Assembly: GCA_949752795.1 (NCBI GenBank) | Contig: OX457057.1 | Coordinates: forward strand, 97,801,513-97,865,512 | DNA length: 64,000 bases | Direction of reading: 5' to 3' | Origin: Hyperoodon ampullatus | Lineage: Eukaryota > Chordata > Mammalia > Artiodactyla > Ziphiidae | In this document: one piece after another, positions 21,816-33,640 of the stretch | Numbering within the stretch: position 1 is the first letter of the stretch | Layout: every line of letters begins with the position of its first letter | Notes under the pieces: generated by a model | What the model was told of the DNA's origin: nothing | The model's database searches: none | What the model saw: only the letters and a program-made list of their open reading frames with translations | Position numbers and translations under genes: made by a program

Positions 21816-22695
21816 AAGACAGACAACTGATGTTCATAAGAGGTCTTTTGATGAGATATTTACCAGGAGCTTGAGAGATAAAGATGAAATCCCTGAATTC
21901 AGAAGTCAGCCTGGGGACCCTGAGATTAGTAGGACCTTGAGGAAGCTTGGGCCAGAGGCCTTCAATTTATTCACCTGGACTCCGTGTGGGTCAACTGTGT
22001 CCCATGAGGCAGAAATGGCCCAGAAACATCTTGAGACAGACCAGAGGATGAGACCAAGGAAAGTGTGTCTTCCTCCAAAGTAGGCCTGGGTCCCAATGAA
22101 GCTCAAGGGTGCCTTAACACCTCCCTTCACTGGGAGTGCAGGATTTGACCACCATACATTCAGGTGTTGAATCACAGCTTCTGAGCTGAGTGTGGCTATT
22201 ATTGGAATGACCATAGAGGGTTTGAATGAAAAATAGTTAAAATGGCATTTCATCAGTTACTATTATATCAACACTCCCTGCTTGAGTGAAGAAGAATTTC
22301 TTTTGTCTAGGAATAAACACACGTCTCCCCCCTTTGCAAGAGTCTCAGGAAAAAATGAACGGAAGACATTGCAAGGGAGTGGCAATCCCACAATAGATAC
22401 AATAGAACTACATAAAAAGGAAAGCAATGAAAAGATAAACATGAGATTGGGGCTCATGGTTATTTTGAGCAGGGAGGGTCACAGGGAGGGTGAGTGTGGG
22501 AGGAATGGTTAGGGAGGCTTTTGTTTTGAGTGTTAGGTTTCTGGGTACTTAATCCGTTATCAAAATGACTGGCAAAACAACCTAATAAACAAATAGAAGT
22601 GGCCATGCCTGGAATAATGATAAGAGTGTGTTATGAAATAAGGATTATGGTTAACCCAATTCTGTACACCTGAGGGCCAATTTAAAAATAAATTT
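21816..22695. other. Unassigned sequence
   Basis: No family recognised. The end near 22640-22690 ('tctgtacacctgagggcc') may be an old LINE tail. Confidence 0.35.
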
Positions 22696-22699
22696 AAAT

Positions 22700-23321
22700 G
22701 TATATTTAGAGGGGAAAAAAATCACCTGCAAATGATCCCACCACCCATAGGGTAACCACTGTTAACATTTCCCTTCCCAGGCGTTTTTGTACATCTTTTT
22801 TTTTTTTTTTTACATTATATTGTAACCGTAATTTTATGTATCCTCCTCTTTTAAAAAAATTAATAGACAATTAACTGTTTTTAGAGCAGTTTTAGGTTCA
22901 CAGCAAAATTGAGCAGAATGTACAGATATCCTTCTCTTGTTACTTAATATTAGGGGATATACATGTTTTCATTTCATTAAGTTTCTCAGGAACAAAAGTT
23001 TTTACTGTCAACATAATGTTTCCTTAAACGGATATAATGTGGTTTACTTAGCCTACCACCACTGGTCACTAGGGTTGTTTCCCATTTTTTGGTGGTATAA
23101 ATAAAGTAGTGATGAACATTTTAGTGCATAAATTCCACCCTGCCACACATACATACTTAGCATTATTTTTAAGGACAGATTATTAGAGTTATTGAATGAA
23201 CAAATATGAACATTTAAAGGCTGATTTGCCAAACTACCAACTTATTTTCCAGAAATTTTATGTAAATTTACACCTTGACCAGAAGAATTTGAGAGGATCT
23301 ACTCACTGCCCTCTTACCAGC
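22700..23321 (-). repeat. Old L1 fragment, left part (split by LTR)
   Basis: Reverse-oriented old L1: 'gcagttttaggttcacagca', 'aaaattgagcagaatgtac', then 'gggttgtttcccattttttg' and 'ccagaaattttatgtaaatt'. It may contain two L1-class pieces. It resumes after the MLT1 LTR. Confidence 0.6.
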
Positions 23322-23815
23322 TGTGGTGGACATACTAAGAGCCTCCACCCGCTAATAGGTCCTAATCCCTGGAACCTATGTAGAGGTGACCTTACATGGC
23401 AAAGGGGTACTAAGGTTGCTAATCAGCTGATCTTGAGTTGGGGAGATTATCCTGGATTATCTAGATGGGCCCAAATGTAATCACAAGGGTCCTTAAAAGT
23501 GGAAGAGGAAGACAGAAGAGAACCAGGAAGGCAGCTGTGTGAGAATCACCCAGACCCATGTTGCTGGTTTTGAAAAAGGAGGAAGGGGCCATGAGCCAAG
23601 GAATGTAGGGGATGTCTAGAATCTGGAAAAGGCAAGGAAATGGATTCTCCCCTAGAGCCTCCAGAAGGAACACAGCCCTGCTGACACCGTGATCTTAGGC
23701 CAGTGAGACTGTGTGGGACTTCTGACCACCGAGCAGTAAGAGAATATGTTTGGGTTGTTTTAGACCACTAAATTTGTGGTCATTTGTTGCTGCAGCAATA
23801 GAAAACTGTATTGGA
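23322..23815 (+). repeat. MLT1 (ERVL-MaLR) LTR
   Basis: Plus-oriented MaLR LTR beginning TGT: 'ccttacatggcaaaggggt', 'gggagattatcctggattat', 'ggaaatggattctcccctag' and 'gttttagaccactaaatttg'. About 490 bp, solo. It interrupts an old L1 whose parts flank it in the same orientation. Confidence 0.9.
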
Positions 23816-23890
23816 TATCTTCATTTTGTTTCATTCCAATGGCATTTCATGGCTGTTTTAATTTGTATTTCTTTGCTATTTGGGGTAGAG
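23816..23890 (-). repeat. Old L1 fragment, right part
   Basis: 'ggctgttttaatttgtattt' and 'ctttgctatttggggtagag' continue the reverse L1 interrupted by the LTR. Confidence 0.55.
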
Positions 23891-24550
23891 CACAGCTTTC
23901 GTTCTGTCCACCCAGAAAAGACTCTACTGGGAAGTACTCCTAGCTAGTCCTCCTTCTAAACATGTGGTCCAAGATCAAGCTGGATACCTGAGCCAAACTA
24001 AGCCCCAGAGCTTTTCTTTCCTTTTTTTTTTTTTTTTTTTCAGTACTTGGGCCTCTCACTACCGTGGCCTCTCCCGTAGCAGAGCACAGGATCCGGACGC
24101 GCAGGCTCAGCAGCCATGGCTCACGGGCCCAGCTGCTCCGCGGCATGTGGGATCTTCCCGGACCGGGGCACGAACCCGTGTCCCCTGCATCGGCAGGCGG
24201 ACTCTCAACCACTGCGCCACCAGGGGAGGCCCAGAGCCTTTCTTTGTAATTAAAAAATTTATGTTTAGAAAAAACAAGCCCCATCCTTCTGTGCTGGTGC
24301 AGAGGAGAGGTGAGTCACAGCAGCTACCAAGGGCATGTCTCTGCCATCCACACAAAACCTGTCAGAGTGAACAATGCTGACATGCAGAGGAAAGCAAGAA
24401 AGAGGGGCAGGGAGAAAGTCTCATTGGTTTTGGTTGCTGAAGTCAGTTACATCCCTGCTCTTTTCCACTGTGTGACCCTTCCAATAGATGTCTCTTTTGC
24501 AGAAATTAGTTTGAGTTGTGTTTCTGTCGCTTACCACTAAAAGAATCTTA
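23891..24550 (+). other. Possible LTR remnant carrying the SINE
   Basis: Flanks of the SINE at 24020-24229 look like one older element. Its right end, 'tttctgtcgcttaccactaa' then 'aagaatcttaatac', resembles MaLR LTR termini. No other supporting block was found. Confidence 0.3.
24020..24229 (-). mobile_element. CHR-type SINE, short form
   Basis: Reverse-oriented copy, head 'ccaccaggggaggc', T-run (A-tail) at left. Target duplication of 16 bp with one mismatch (cccagagcttttcttt versus cccagagcctttcttt) at 24004-24019 and 24230-24245. Confidence 0.95.
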
Positions 24551-25440
24551 ATACAGAAACTGGAACATGAACTGGGGTGTGGAAATTGAGGAACCCCCAG
24601 ATGACTGAATCAAGGTTGGTTGGTGTGCCGTGAGCGTCCACAGATCCTAGGCTGGGAAAATTGACTTCCTTATTTTTATGTTATCAAGGCAGTTGGTTAG
24701 ACTATTTTCCAGTGGCTCTTGGGACTCAGACCATGTGCCATTCAGACTTATACTTTGGGAGGCATGGTATGAAATATCAGGATGATAGAATGTGTCAGTA
24801 AGTTATCGCAGCCTTAAGTAGGGTGCTGTGAAAGAAAGAGAAGACCTGGAAGAAGCAAACATTCAGGGAGCTGCTGGACAGAGAGATAACAGCTTTAAGA
24901 GAGGTCTTTCTGTTGGTAGCCAGCAGTCCCATATGGCCAAGGTCACAGAGTTATACCATTTGCTCAACTGCAAATGCTGAATGCTTTACCCCACACCAAA
25001 GGTTCTGCCCTGATTAAAAAGCCACAGAATCCTGGAAATTGGAATGGTGATACCTGGAAAGGACCACAACCAGCCAAGCGCCTCATGTTGTGCACTCTCT
25101 GCCTCATGAGGAATTGCATCCTCTTCCCACCCCACCCCAGTGTGACGTGAAAGTCGCAGAACAGGGAAAATATGGAGGGCAAGCCAGCCGTGGCTTCCCT
25201 CTCCACATTTCCCGCTGAGCCCCAGGAGAAGGGCAGACCCTCCAGAGCTGTAGTAAGAGGCTGGAGTCATGTGAGCAGAGTCCAATACACCCCTCATGCC
25301 TTACAACTTTCTGGAGTTGGAAAATGGCCAACAGAGACCCCCAAAATGAAAGTCACAGTCAAATGATCACAGTTTTCAAGGTTGAAGTGCTAAAAAAGCC
25401 CAAGTCTGCCAAAATGAGGTGTGTGATTGCTCAACCACTG
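24551..25440. other. Unassigned sequence
   Basis: No domain, splice-flanked frame or repeat recognised. Could be internal sequence of the LTR element on its left. Confidence 0.35.
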
Positions 25441-25444
25441 AGGT

Positions 25445-25615
25445 AGTATTACTTTTTCGAACTTTCCCGATGATAAGAATCACCTGAGATGATTGTTAAA
25501 AAAAATGCAGATTCCCAAGCTGCTCCCCCTGGAGAGTCAGTGGATCTGGGGTGTGATTGAGAATTTTCATCAAATTCCCCGGGAGATTTCTATCACCCAA
25601 AGAGTTGGGAAACTC
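25445..25615 (+). repeat. MER5-like hAT-Charlie element
   Basis: 'gataagaatcacctgagatg', 'aaaatgcagattcccaagc' and 'ccccgggagatttctatcac' follow the MER5 order, ending at 'gttgggaaactct'. Confidence 0.75.
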
Positions 25616-26160
25616 TATCATGAGGTAATTCCTAGGTAGCTAGACCAATAGGAGGTGTTTCGTAAGGCAGTACAGCCCTGAATAGAGGAAACCTCTCCAC
25701 CATCCTGCTCATGAAAGGTTTTGTGGATGTGGGCAAGGGCAATGCTCCCAACAGGCAAAACCTGGAGAGTCAGGCTGGCGACCAGAGAACTCAGTCTTTG
25801 CCAAGATGCAGTGATATTCACCAGCCACAGCCCTGACCTCACCCTCCCTGTCCAGCTGGATGTGGTTCAAATGCGACCACTGTGTGTTGCCTCCTTTTCA
25901 CCCATTTTCAACAGTAGCATTTATAACAGTTGCCCTGTTTCCCACCAGCATTGTACATGAGGACTGTGGGAGGTGGTTGGTAGTAATCACAAAGCCAGTG
26001 TGGGCAAGATCACGGGGAGCGATGAGAAGGCTTGACCAAGAGGAATAGACACACTCAAGCATCCTGGACTTGAACTTGCTGTCAACTGACCCTCTAAGTT
26101 TGTCCTTTGAGCACCGTTCCTATCCACACCTGGATGCACTAATTTTCTCTAAATATGTGG
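25616..26160. other. Unassigned sequence
   Basis: No recognised repeat or exon. Confidence 0.4.
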
Positions 26161-26164
26161 AAAA

Positions 26165-26405
26165 ATATCTAACATGTAGTAAACACTCACTGTGTTCTAG
26201 GCACTGTGAAAGTGCCTTGTGTGCATCAGCTCACTGAAGCCTCCTCCAAACCCTATTAGGTAGGTGTTATTATTATTATCCCTCAATTTACAGATGAGGA
26301 TCAAGAAACCTGCCCCAAATCGTACAGCTATTAAGTCATGGGGCCAAGATCTGAACACAGGCAGTCTCCAGAACCTGAGCTCTTAATATTACTCTACACT
26401 GCCTC
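26165..26405 (-). repeat. MIR SINE, near full length
   Basis: Reverse MIR: 'tgttctaggcactgtgaaag', 'ggtaggtgttattattatta', 'tttacagatgaggatcaaga' and 'cgtacagctattaagtcatg', ending in 'ctacactgcctct'. Confidence 0.88.
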
Positions 26406-26429
26406 TCCAGTGAAAGAAAAACATATGAG

Positions 26430-27150
26430 AGAGAGGAAAATAAAAGGACACAGTCACATTTCAAAAGAAGATAAACATGTCCATGGATAGGAAACAGAAA
26501 GGAAATAAGAAGACTAATGTGAAGAAAGGCTGCCAACAAAAGCAATCAGCAGGAGATAAACTCCTTTCAGATGAAAAGAAAATAGTAGAACCAGATGAAA
26601 ACGATTGTAAGACAAGCAAGTTGAGAATTCTCAAAAGATGAGGGAAAAAACGAACAAGAATAAGTGGATATGGAAGAGGAACAATTAGAAATCCTGGAAA
26701 TGGAAAAACCTAGTACTTGAAATAAAAACTGAACAGATGGGGGAAGGTCTGGACCAAATATAGTTGAATAAATAATTAGAGCTTTGGAAGATGTAGCTGA
26801 GGAATTCACCCAGAACTCAGTGCAGAGGATTTTTTAAAAATCGAAAATGATGAAAGTGTAATTATGAGACAGGGAAAAGAGTTTGAGAGGCTCCATCCAA
26901 GAGAAGATTCAAAAGAAAGGATTAGAGCAAATGATAGAGAAGACTGAAGAGATAATGGTGAAAAATTCTCCAGAATCCTCAGACAGAAAGTGCCCACTGA
27001 ATGTTGAGTAAAATAAATAATAAATCCACACTTATACATGCTGGTCTAAAGCTGAAGAATGCCAAGAGTGAACAAGAAAATCTTTAAAACTACCAGAGGA
27101 AAGAGAGATCTTCCATCTAGGGGATTCTGGACTTGGAGAGAGAAACAGTA
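26430..27150 (+). repeat. L1/HAL1 ORF1-like fragment (fossil)
   Basis: A-rich plus-strand sequence with the cadence of L1 or HAL1 ORF1: 'tgaaaagaaaatagtagaac', 'gaggaacaattagaaatcc', 'gaaaaattctccagaatcct' and 'taaaactaccagaggaaag'. ORF1p is an RNA-binding coiled-coil protein. Here the frame is broken repeatedly and no full product is possible. Confidence 0.6.
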
Positions 27151-27925
27151 GCTGGATGACTTTGAGTTACATCCCACTGATAAGAGGATGGTTGTATTAC
27201 AGTAAGAGAGGACACTTGGGGTATTTTGTGTATGGAAAGAAAATTATGTGGGTATGCGGGGAAGACTATCAATTATTTTGCACACCTCTTCTGAGCAACA
27301 GTCTGTCCTTTCTAACCCTTTCGTTCACATGCGCGCTCCATTCTCTTCTAAAGCCTGCTCCCAAGCACTGTTTATTAGCCCAGGGAAGGGTCCTTGAGCT
27401 AAGGTGACCGATCATAACAGCTCACCCTAGGCCTCATCTGAGGCACCATGTTGGGTGAATAAGAGCCTTTCCTTGAGATATTTGACCTTGAGACCAGAGA
27501 GAGCAGGTCCTAGCAGCAAAGCTGTGAGAAGTGAGCCACAGGTGCTCTCAAAAGCCATGCTTCCTGCCATGTGGACAATGCCAGTCTGAGAGAGAATAAA
27601 GTTGTTCTGTAGAGAAAAACAAAGATGAAAGAGAGAGAGAGGGAGAATCCTGTCAATGTGTAAGAAGGATCGGGTCCTAGTTGTATCTCTGCTCGTCCGA
27701 TCTTTTATGAATCTTCCCTAAATTCTCCCCTTTAACTAAACTTATAAAACTTAAATTTCTACTATTTTCACCCAAAAGAATCTTAGTTAATGGAATGATA
27801 AGATTGACACTTTATTATTCTTGAACTATTTGCATGTTTTCTTTGGGGAAAACGTCTTTGTTTATTTATCTTCTGGGTCTTATATGTTTTTTTGTTTGTT
27901 TCTTTTAAATACGCAGTATTCCCAA
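27151..27925. other. Unassigned sequence, possibly LTR-derived
   Basis: 27400-27640 contains 'gagagaataaagttgttctg', an AATAAA-bearing stretch in an LTR-like context, but no family could be assigned. Confidence 0.3.
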
Positions 27926-27929
27926 ACCA

Positions 27930-28135
27930 AATTTCTATTCTCCTGATCCCAATCCTCTTTCTTTTCTCCCTTTCTCCACCGAAGGCTTCCTCATCTTTAC
28001 GCACACCCAAGCCAAGGACTTCAGTATCGTCAACTCCTTCTGCTTTTGATTTCATGCCCCCAGCACCACGCAGCCATCAAATCCCATCAATTCTGCCTGT
28101 GGAAGTACCTCTCAGATCCATCTATTCACTTTAAC
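27930..28135 (+). repeat. L2 LINE internal fragment
   Basis: 'cagccatcaaatcccatcaa', 'ttctgcctgtggaagtacct' and 'ctcagatccatctattcact' match a plus-oriented segment of L2 ORF2 3' of the reverse transcriptase. Confidence 0.5.
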
Positions 28136-28189
28136 AATGATTAACCCACCCAATGACAGGGCTCCAGGCAACTCTCTCATTTGCTGTTC

Positions 28190-28500
28190 AGTGTAATTCA
28201 GTGTAATTTTCTGGAGGGAAATTTGGAAAAGTATTTCAATAATCTTTAAAATAGTTCTGTTGATACTTTTGACTCAGCAGTTGCACCCTATGAATAAGGG
28301 GGGGTGGTAAAAGATAAGAACAAAGACATTTTTTAGAAAGCAAGAACATGTACAACAATGACATGTTTTAAAATAATATTTAATAAGATGGAGTGTTGCT
28401 TAAGATATAATGTTAAGTAAGAAATGATATGAAACATATTTGTACACAGTATGATTCTAATGTCATTAAAATATATGTCAGATTCAGTGATTATGCAAAA
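28190..28500 (+). repeat. Old LINE (L1/HAL1-like) 3' fragment, left
   Basis: 'gatataatgttaagtaagaa', 'gtacacagtatgattctaat' resemble the 3' region of an old L1/HAL1. It may continue at 28840-28950. Confidence 0.45.
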
Positions 28501-28839
28501 TTTGATATGATCTATAGGCTTTCATTCTTTCCACCCTCATTCTCAAACCACTGCCCACCACGGGTCCCTTCTGAGAATGAGGTGGGTGTGGTTAGGAAGT
28601 GACAGCATCAAAGTCATTTGAGGCTTTTCTAATTCAGTGTACAGAATGTTGAGTGCAGTATAATTTTCAACATCTTCATACTGTACATTCTGTGACAATA
28701 TAAACTCCCCTCCAGTTGCTGTCTTCTGTTACTTTCACAAGAATGCAACTCCACACTTAACACAATTTAAGTTTTATCCCCACACGTAATCCCATTTTGG
28801 TGGGATTTTAATACATTTTTATATCTACATAGGGAAAAA
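28501..28839. other. Unassigned insert with imperfect stem-loop
   Basis: Between two LINE-like pieces. 28637-28695 can fold: 'acagaatgt' and 'cagtata' on the left pair with 'tactg' and 'acattctgt' on the right. This could be a degraded DNA transposon. Confidence 0.3.
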
Positions 28840-29060
28840 AATAGGTAAACACACCAAAATGTTAATAGTGGCTAACTCTGCAGGATGAAGTTTGTTGATT
28901 TTAACATACTCCTGTATCTTTAAATATTTTTTAAAATGTAACTGTCAATAGCTGCTTAGCATTCCACCATATGGATACACTCCAACTTATTTAATCAAAC
29001 CCCATTCTTGAACACTTAGAGAACTTGCCATTTTCCACTACTGTAAACAATGCCGCGGTG
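28840..29060. repeat. Old LINE-like fragments, mixed orientation
   Basis: 28840-28950 ('caccaaaatgttaatagtgg') looks plus-oriented; 28955-29060 ('attccaccatatggatacac', 'aatgccgcggtgaacatc') looks like reverse old L1/HAL1. Boundaries uncertain. Confidence 0.45.
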
Positions 29061-29164
29061 AACATCTTGGTATCTACATCTCTATGCCAGCTGGGTCCTG
29101 CAGAATTATACAGGCCTGAGGCAAAACAGCTCCTGTCTTCCAGGGCATTTCCTCTTTTGTAGAG

Positions 29165-29270
29165 GAGAGCAGACACTTAGAGAAACAACTGCAATGTGAG
29201 ACACAGTGTGGTTAGTGCCTTATCAGAGGAGAAGATTCAAATCCAGGCAGGGAGCAGGATGCCTGGAGGA
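29165..29270 (-). repeat. L2 LINE fragment
   Basis: 'ggcatttgagccaacgtcct' and the preceding block resemble reverse L2, where a 'ggtgacatttgagc' signature is expected. Weak. Confidence 0.4.
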
Positions 29271-30224
29271 GGGGGCATTTGAGCCAACGTCCTTAGACAC
29301 AGAGCTGGGAAGAGAGAGCTGATCTTCCCAGTGGTCACAGAGAGTTGATCTCAGTGAGCTACTCCAGTGGCCTTTGCACCAGAGCCTGAGCATCTGGGGC
29401 CCCGGTGTCAGGGCCTCTTGGGAACATGGCAGCTCTCATCAAGGGACAGGAGCATCCTCTCCCCTCTACTGAAGCCTGCTAGTTTCCCCATCCTCCTTCC
29501 AGACCTATAAAGTCCACTCCACCATCAGCGCCCCTGTGTCCAGACAAGGGGAGGTGTCTCCAGAGCCCTCCACTGCCGCCCTCCCTCTGCCCCCAGGGGA
29601 GCAGCACAGAGGGGCTATTCCCTGACAGTCCTGAGCCATAGGGCAGGCGCACAAGGCTCCGGATCCTCAGCTCTCAGCACCTCCTGCAAAACGCCAGCTC
29701 CTGGGGTCAAAGGAATGTTGAGCAATCTTTGGAATTTTTCAGAGAGAAACAAGCACTTTCGAATTCCATTCTGGCCTCCTGAGCTGGGCACGCTGCCCAC
29801 AGCCTGGAGCCCTGAGTCTTCCTGAGCAGGCATCTGGGAGCACTGGGGGACTTTTCAGTGTTTGTTTTCTCCTCCTGCTGGCGGGGCTGTAAGGACACCA
29901 TTACAGTGAGGTCATGGAGCCCTGCCCTGCTGCGTCCATCCGTCAGTGGCCGAGCAGCCGGGATCTTGCAGTCGGTGCTGGATGGATGTGCCAGGGGCTG
30001 GGTGGGGTCTGGAAAGACTGAGGGGCAGAGCCCAGGCTGCACCCCTCAGGGCTGCCCTGCCCCTTCACTGCCAGGCCCTATCCCCTACCCCGGCGCCCGA
30101 CCTCCGTCAAGGGCCTCAGGGCCACACTCTGTCCAGCTTCCTGGGGCCTGCAGGGACATGTGGAGAGCCCAGTTTTGGCTTGGTTGTGATAATCCACTGA
30201 TGTCTTGCAACTAGTTCTTAGCGC
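29271..30224. other. Unassigned GC-rich sequence
   Basis: Nearly 1 kb without a recognised repeat. It contains open frames on both strands but no paired splice sites or domain. A possible single-copy regulatory or intronic segment. Confidence 0.4.
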
Positions 30225-30225
30225 A

Positions 30226-30530
30226 AACAGAACCTTCAGGGAAGCCTTCCTGCCCACCCCCGCTCCCCCTGCTTCGCCCCACCACCATCACATGCACGAA
30301 ATGAAGTTTCCCTGTTATACACTTTCATGGCACCCTGTGCCTCTCCTTCTGAGCTCTGGCCTCTGCGGTTAATAATAATTATTTGAGTATTTGCTTCACG
30401 TCTGTCTCATTGATAGACAGCATGTCCCTTGAGGGCAAGAGCCCTGTCTGTCGTGTTCACTGTTGTGTCCCCAATACTAAGCACGGTATTTGATACGTAG
30501 TAGGTACTTTATGGACTTCATTATGCCAAG
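30226..30530 (+). repeat. L2 LINE 3' end
   Basis: 'agggaagccttcctgcccac', 'tggcaccctgtgcctctcct', 'gtcccttgagggcaagagcc' and 'gtgtccccaatactaagcac' then 'gtagtaggtactttatgg' are plus-oriented L2 blocks in order. Confidence 0.85.
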
Positions 30531-30929
30531 CAAAGTTTCCCAAGGGGGTACAAGGATACTGCCCCCAAAGGTGCCCCTCCCAGGACATGAGCTCCCCTGG
30601 GATCCCCTTCAGATTTGATGGGACCTCAGCCTGGCCCCACTTAGTGCCTCAGTTTCAGTGGGTTCCGGCTCCCCCACTGTCAGCCTCATCTACAACCAGA
30701 GAGTCAGGAGACCAAAGGGTCCTTGCTTATAATTAAAGCTCCTCTGTCTGTGATCTGAATGCAGGTCTCCTGGCAAGGGTGACTTTTGCAGACACCAGTT
30801 GTTTCAACAGCCCCACTGCCCCCTATATCAGGTTCCTTTGTCATCCTGGCTCTGGGGTGGCCCTGACTCTATATGCACACCTCCCATCTACCTTAGGTTT
30901 GTGTCAGGTTCAAAAGTTCTTCGAGCCCA
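30531..30929. other. Unassigned sequence
   Basis: No recognised repeat or exon. Confidence 0.4.
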
Positions 30930-31065
30930 TCACGCCGTTATTTCATCTGTGCCTCCCAATAGGACTTGAGGGCCAAAGCATGAGCCTTCCCATTTTACAG
31001 AAGAGGAGACGGTCCCTGAGAACTGACCTTCTCAAGGTCATGTCTGGGAAATAGCGGGTTACGTT
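30930..31065 (-). repeat. MIR-like fragment
   Basis: 'cccattttacagaagaggag' followed by 'ctcaaggtcatgtctgggaa' resembles the reverse MIR core. Confidence 0.5.
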
Positions 31066-31585
31066 TCTAGCTCCAGGGGCAGAAGGAAGGAGTCAGGTAG
31101 AGAGTGGGAGGTTAGGACCCGGGAAGGAGGGAACCTAGGCCAGGCACCTGAGGCAAGAATGCAGACATCTCAGAAGGAACTGGAAACAAGACAGCGCCTA
31201 CACCCTCTAATCAGAATCCTGCACTTCATAAACCAGACCATTTTTATAATTCGTATGTTTTCTGTGTTAATTTTCTCACATAGTAGGAAATAGTAAAACC
31301 TCAAGAAAGTTCCAGGTGACCTCAGCTGTGCAGAGGGAAGCCAAAGGAATGGGTTTGTATCTGTGCTTGTGCCAGAATGTTGAAAGGGACAGCAACCCAG
31401 GGCAAGAGAATCACAAAAGGGAGAGGGTCGAGGGCGCAGGGGAGCCTTTTTTTTCACTGTCATCCCTACCCTGACCCCAGGCACCTGCAGAAGATCAGAA
31501 CTTAACTATAGAAAACCTGGGTTTTTCTTGTCATTAGATGAAGTTGGTTTCCTTAACCACCTCATAAGGTTGCTGTGAGATTCCA
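31066..31585. other. Unassigned sequence
   Basis: No recognised repeat, except a possible short MIR trace near 31540-31585 ('cctcataaggttgctgtgag'). Confidence 0.4.
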
Positions 31586-31589
31586 TCAT

Positions 31590-32345
31590 TCACATGACAA
31601 GTATTCATTGAGTTCTAGGTGCCTGGGATGCATCAGGGAACACAACAAAGATCTTCACCCTTGGGCAGTTTATATTCTAATGAGAGGAGATAGAATACCG
31701 ACATTAAACAAGAAATCAGTAAATTACATGGTATGCTAGAAGGTGTTGAGTACTGTGGGAGCAGGGTAAAGGGTGAGGGTGTACTGGGTTTGTTGGGGTA
31801 GCAATGCCAACTGCAGTGGTCAAGGCAGGCCTCACAGGGAAGGGGAGATTGAGTTGCAGGGGTGTCAGGGAATGTGTGCCCCAGGCAGGGGGAGACCAGG
31901 CCCTGAGTGCTGAGGAGCAGGGGTTGTTCAGTGAGGCTGGGGCTGGGGGAGTGAGGGGGAGAGTGGTGGGAGCAGAGGTCAGAGGGGTGAGGGAGTGGGC
32001 AGATCATGAGCTGCTTGCTGGCCATCGCACAGACTTGGGTGAGTGAAATAGGGAGCTATGGATGGCTTGATGCCTCTAGCTACTGTGTTGAGAAAAGAGT
32101 GAAAGGTCTAATGAGAGACAAGATGGGAAGCCAATGCAATAAGCCATGGGAGGGGCCATGGCAGCTTGGACCTGGGTGCAGTGATAGGAGGTGATGAGAA
32201 GAAGTGAGGCACTAGATAAAGTGAGAGACGACAGGATTTGCTAATAGTTTTGGTGGGGGATGTGAGAGAAAGAGGAGTCAAGGATGACTCCACAGTTTCT
32301 TTTCCAGGAGGTGACTCCTGGAAGGATGGAGTTGCCATCAACTGA
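31590..32345 (-). repeat. L2 LINE, 3' 750 bp
   Basis: Reverse-oriented L2 from its 3' end ('agtattcattgagttctagg', 'tgggatgcatcagggaacac') through ORF2 coding sequence ('ggcagcttggacctgggtgc', 'gaggagtcaaggatgactcc', 'ggatggagttgccatcaact'). No intact frame remains. Confidence 0.85.
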
Positions 32346-32349
32346 GATC

Positions 32350-32545
32350 ATGCCTGTTAGTATAGCTACTGACCACCTACTCTAGGCCAGGTCCCGGGTC
32401 GTCTACTTTGCTCTCTGATCCAAATCAATCCTTACAACCCCATGAGGTAGGAATTAGTCCCTTCAGCCCAGAGAAGGTACCTCACTGACCACGTCACTCA
32501 GTAAGTAAGAGGCAGATCCTGGATGCCCCAGGCTGGTCTGACCTC
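32350..32545 (-). repeat. MIR SINE
   Basis: 'gaccacctactctaggccag', 'caaccccatgaggtaggaat' and 'acgtcactcagtaagtaaga' follow the reverse MIR order. Confidence 0.7.
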
Positions 32546-33435
32546 ACGGGTTGGATGTGCACATCCTGTCCCCAGGATACCAGTTCCCTTGCCTCGCCCG
32601 ACCTTGGCTGGCCTTGTACTTCACTCCCTCTTTCCCCTACATCAAGCTGTCTCCAAGTGACAGAGCTCCCAAGCCCTGATGTTTTATGTATGCTGGGGAC
32701 TTCTCTTGGACACACTTTAAAACTCCTTACTTGGATATCTGAAATTAAGTCTGGGGGTGACCAAAACTAGGATGTTTGGGAACTTCCTCAGAGGCCTTGG
32801 GCTGACAGGTGGGCCATGAGTCAGGGAGGTGACAGGTGGGAGAGAGCGCAGGGGGACTCAGCAGCTGTCTCAACAAAAATGCGGGATTCTTGTAAATACA
32901 GTCATCTCTGAAACACCCTTCCCCACCATCACAGCGCCTACACTGGAGGGGCTGCTTTCTCACCCTCAGGATTTCTCTGCCCTTCTAGATCACCAGATTC
33001 ACAGTTTACAAGCAAAACACGTGGACTCAGAGGGCTGACCCTGATTGCACTCAGATATGGGGGCAGTGCGTGCATGCATGCGTGTGTGTGTGCTTGTGCA
33101 TATGTGTCTAGGGAGGGGGGATTGGAAGAGTGGAAATCTACCAGCACAGCATGATTTCAGGAGTCTGAACACCACCATCTTAGCCCAGGCACATCCTGGA
33201 CCTCCTTTCAGGGTTAACTTCAAGAAGGACACAGAGGGGCTTCTCCTACATATCAGAGCAGAGCTCTGCCCATCCAGGACCAGGCCCTGTGCAAAAGTTT
33301 CAGCAAGAGGCTGCTAAGAGCCAATTTTGCAAGGAGCCCAGACTAGGGGTTCCTGGATGGATTCTGGGTTCCTTGCTAAAGTTGTGCTAAGCAGTTGGAT
33401 ATAAAACCCTGCCACCTGCCCGAGTCACAAAGGAG
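32546..33435. other. Unassigned GC-rich sequence
   Basis: No repeat family or supported exon. A short alternating purine-pyrimidine run ('gtgcgtgcatgcatgcgtgt') lies near 33064-33090. Confidence 0.4.
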
Positions 33436-33439
33436 GCCT

Positions 33440-33640
33440 TAAACATGTAAAAGCACTTTATGCCAGGCACTTACACACACACACACACACACACACACAC
33501 CTGCTTTAATTCTCCTGACTATGGAGTAGGGATCATCCCGACTTGGACAAAACCGAAGCTCAGAGAGGTCAAGAGAGGTTCAGCGGTCACACAGCTGGAG
33601 TCCCCGATTGTACCCTCAGATGCCTGACTTCAAAGCTCCC
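33440..33640 (-). repeat. MIR SINE with internal CA microsatellite
   Basis: 'tttatgccaggcacttacac' then a (CA)14 run at 33473-33500, then 'gaagctcagagaggtcaaga' and 'ggtcacacagctggagtc'. The reverse MIR core surrounds the microsatellite. Confidence 0.65.
33473..33500 (+). repeat. (AC)n microsatellite
   Basis: Fourteen uninterrupted AC units, directly visible. Confidence 0.97.

Noticed and set aside
33402..33412. TATA-like 'gatataaaacc'
   Set aside because: Stands alone next to a MIR; no other promoter feature.
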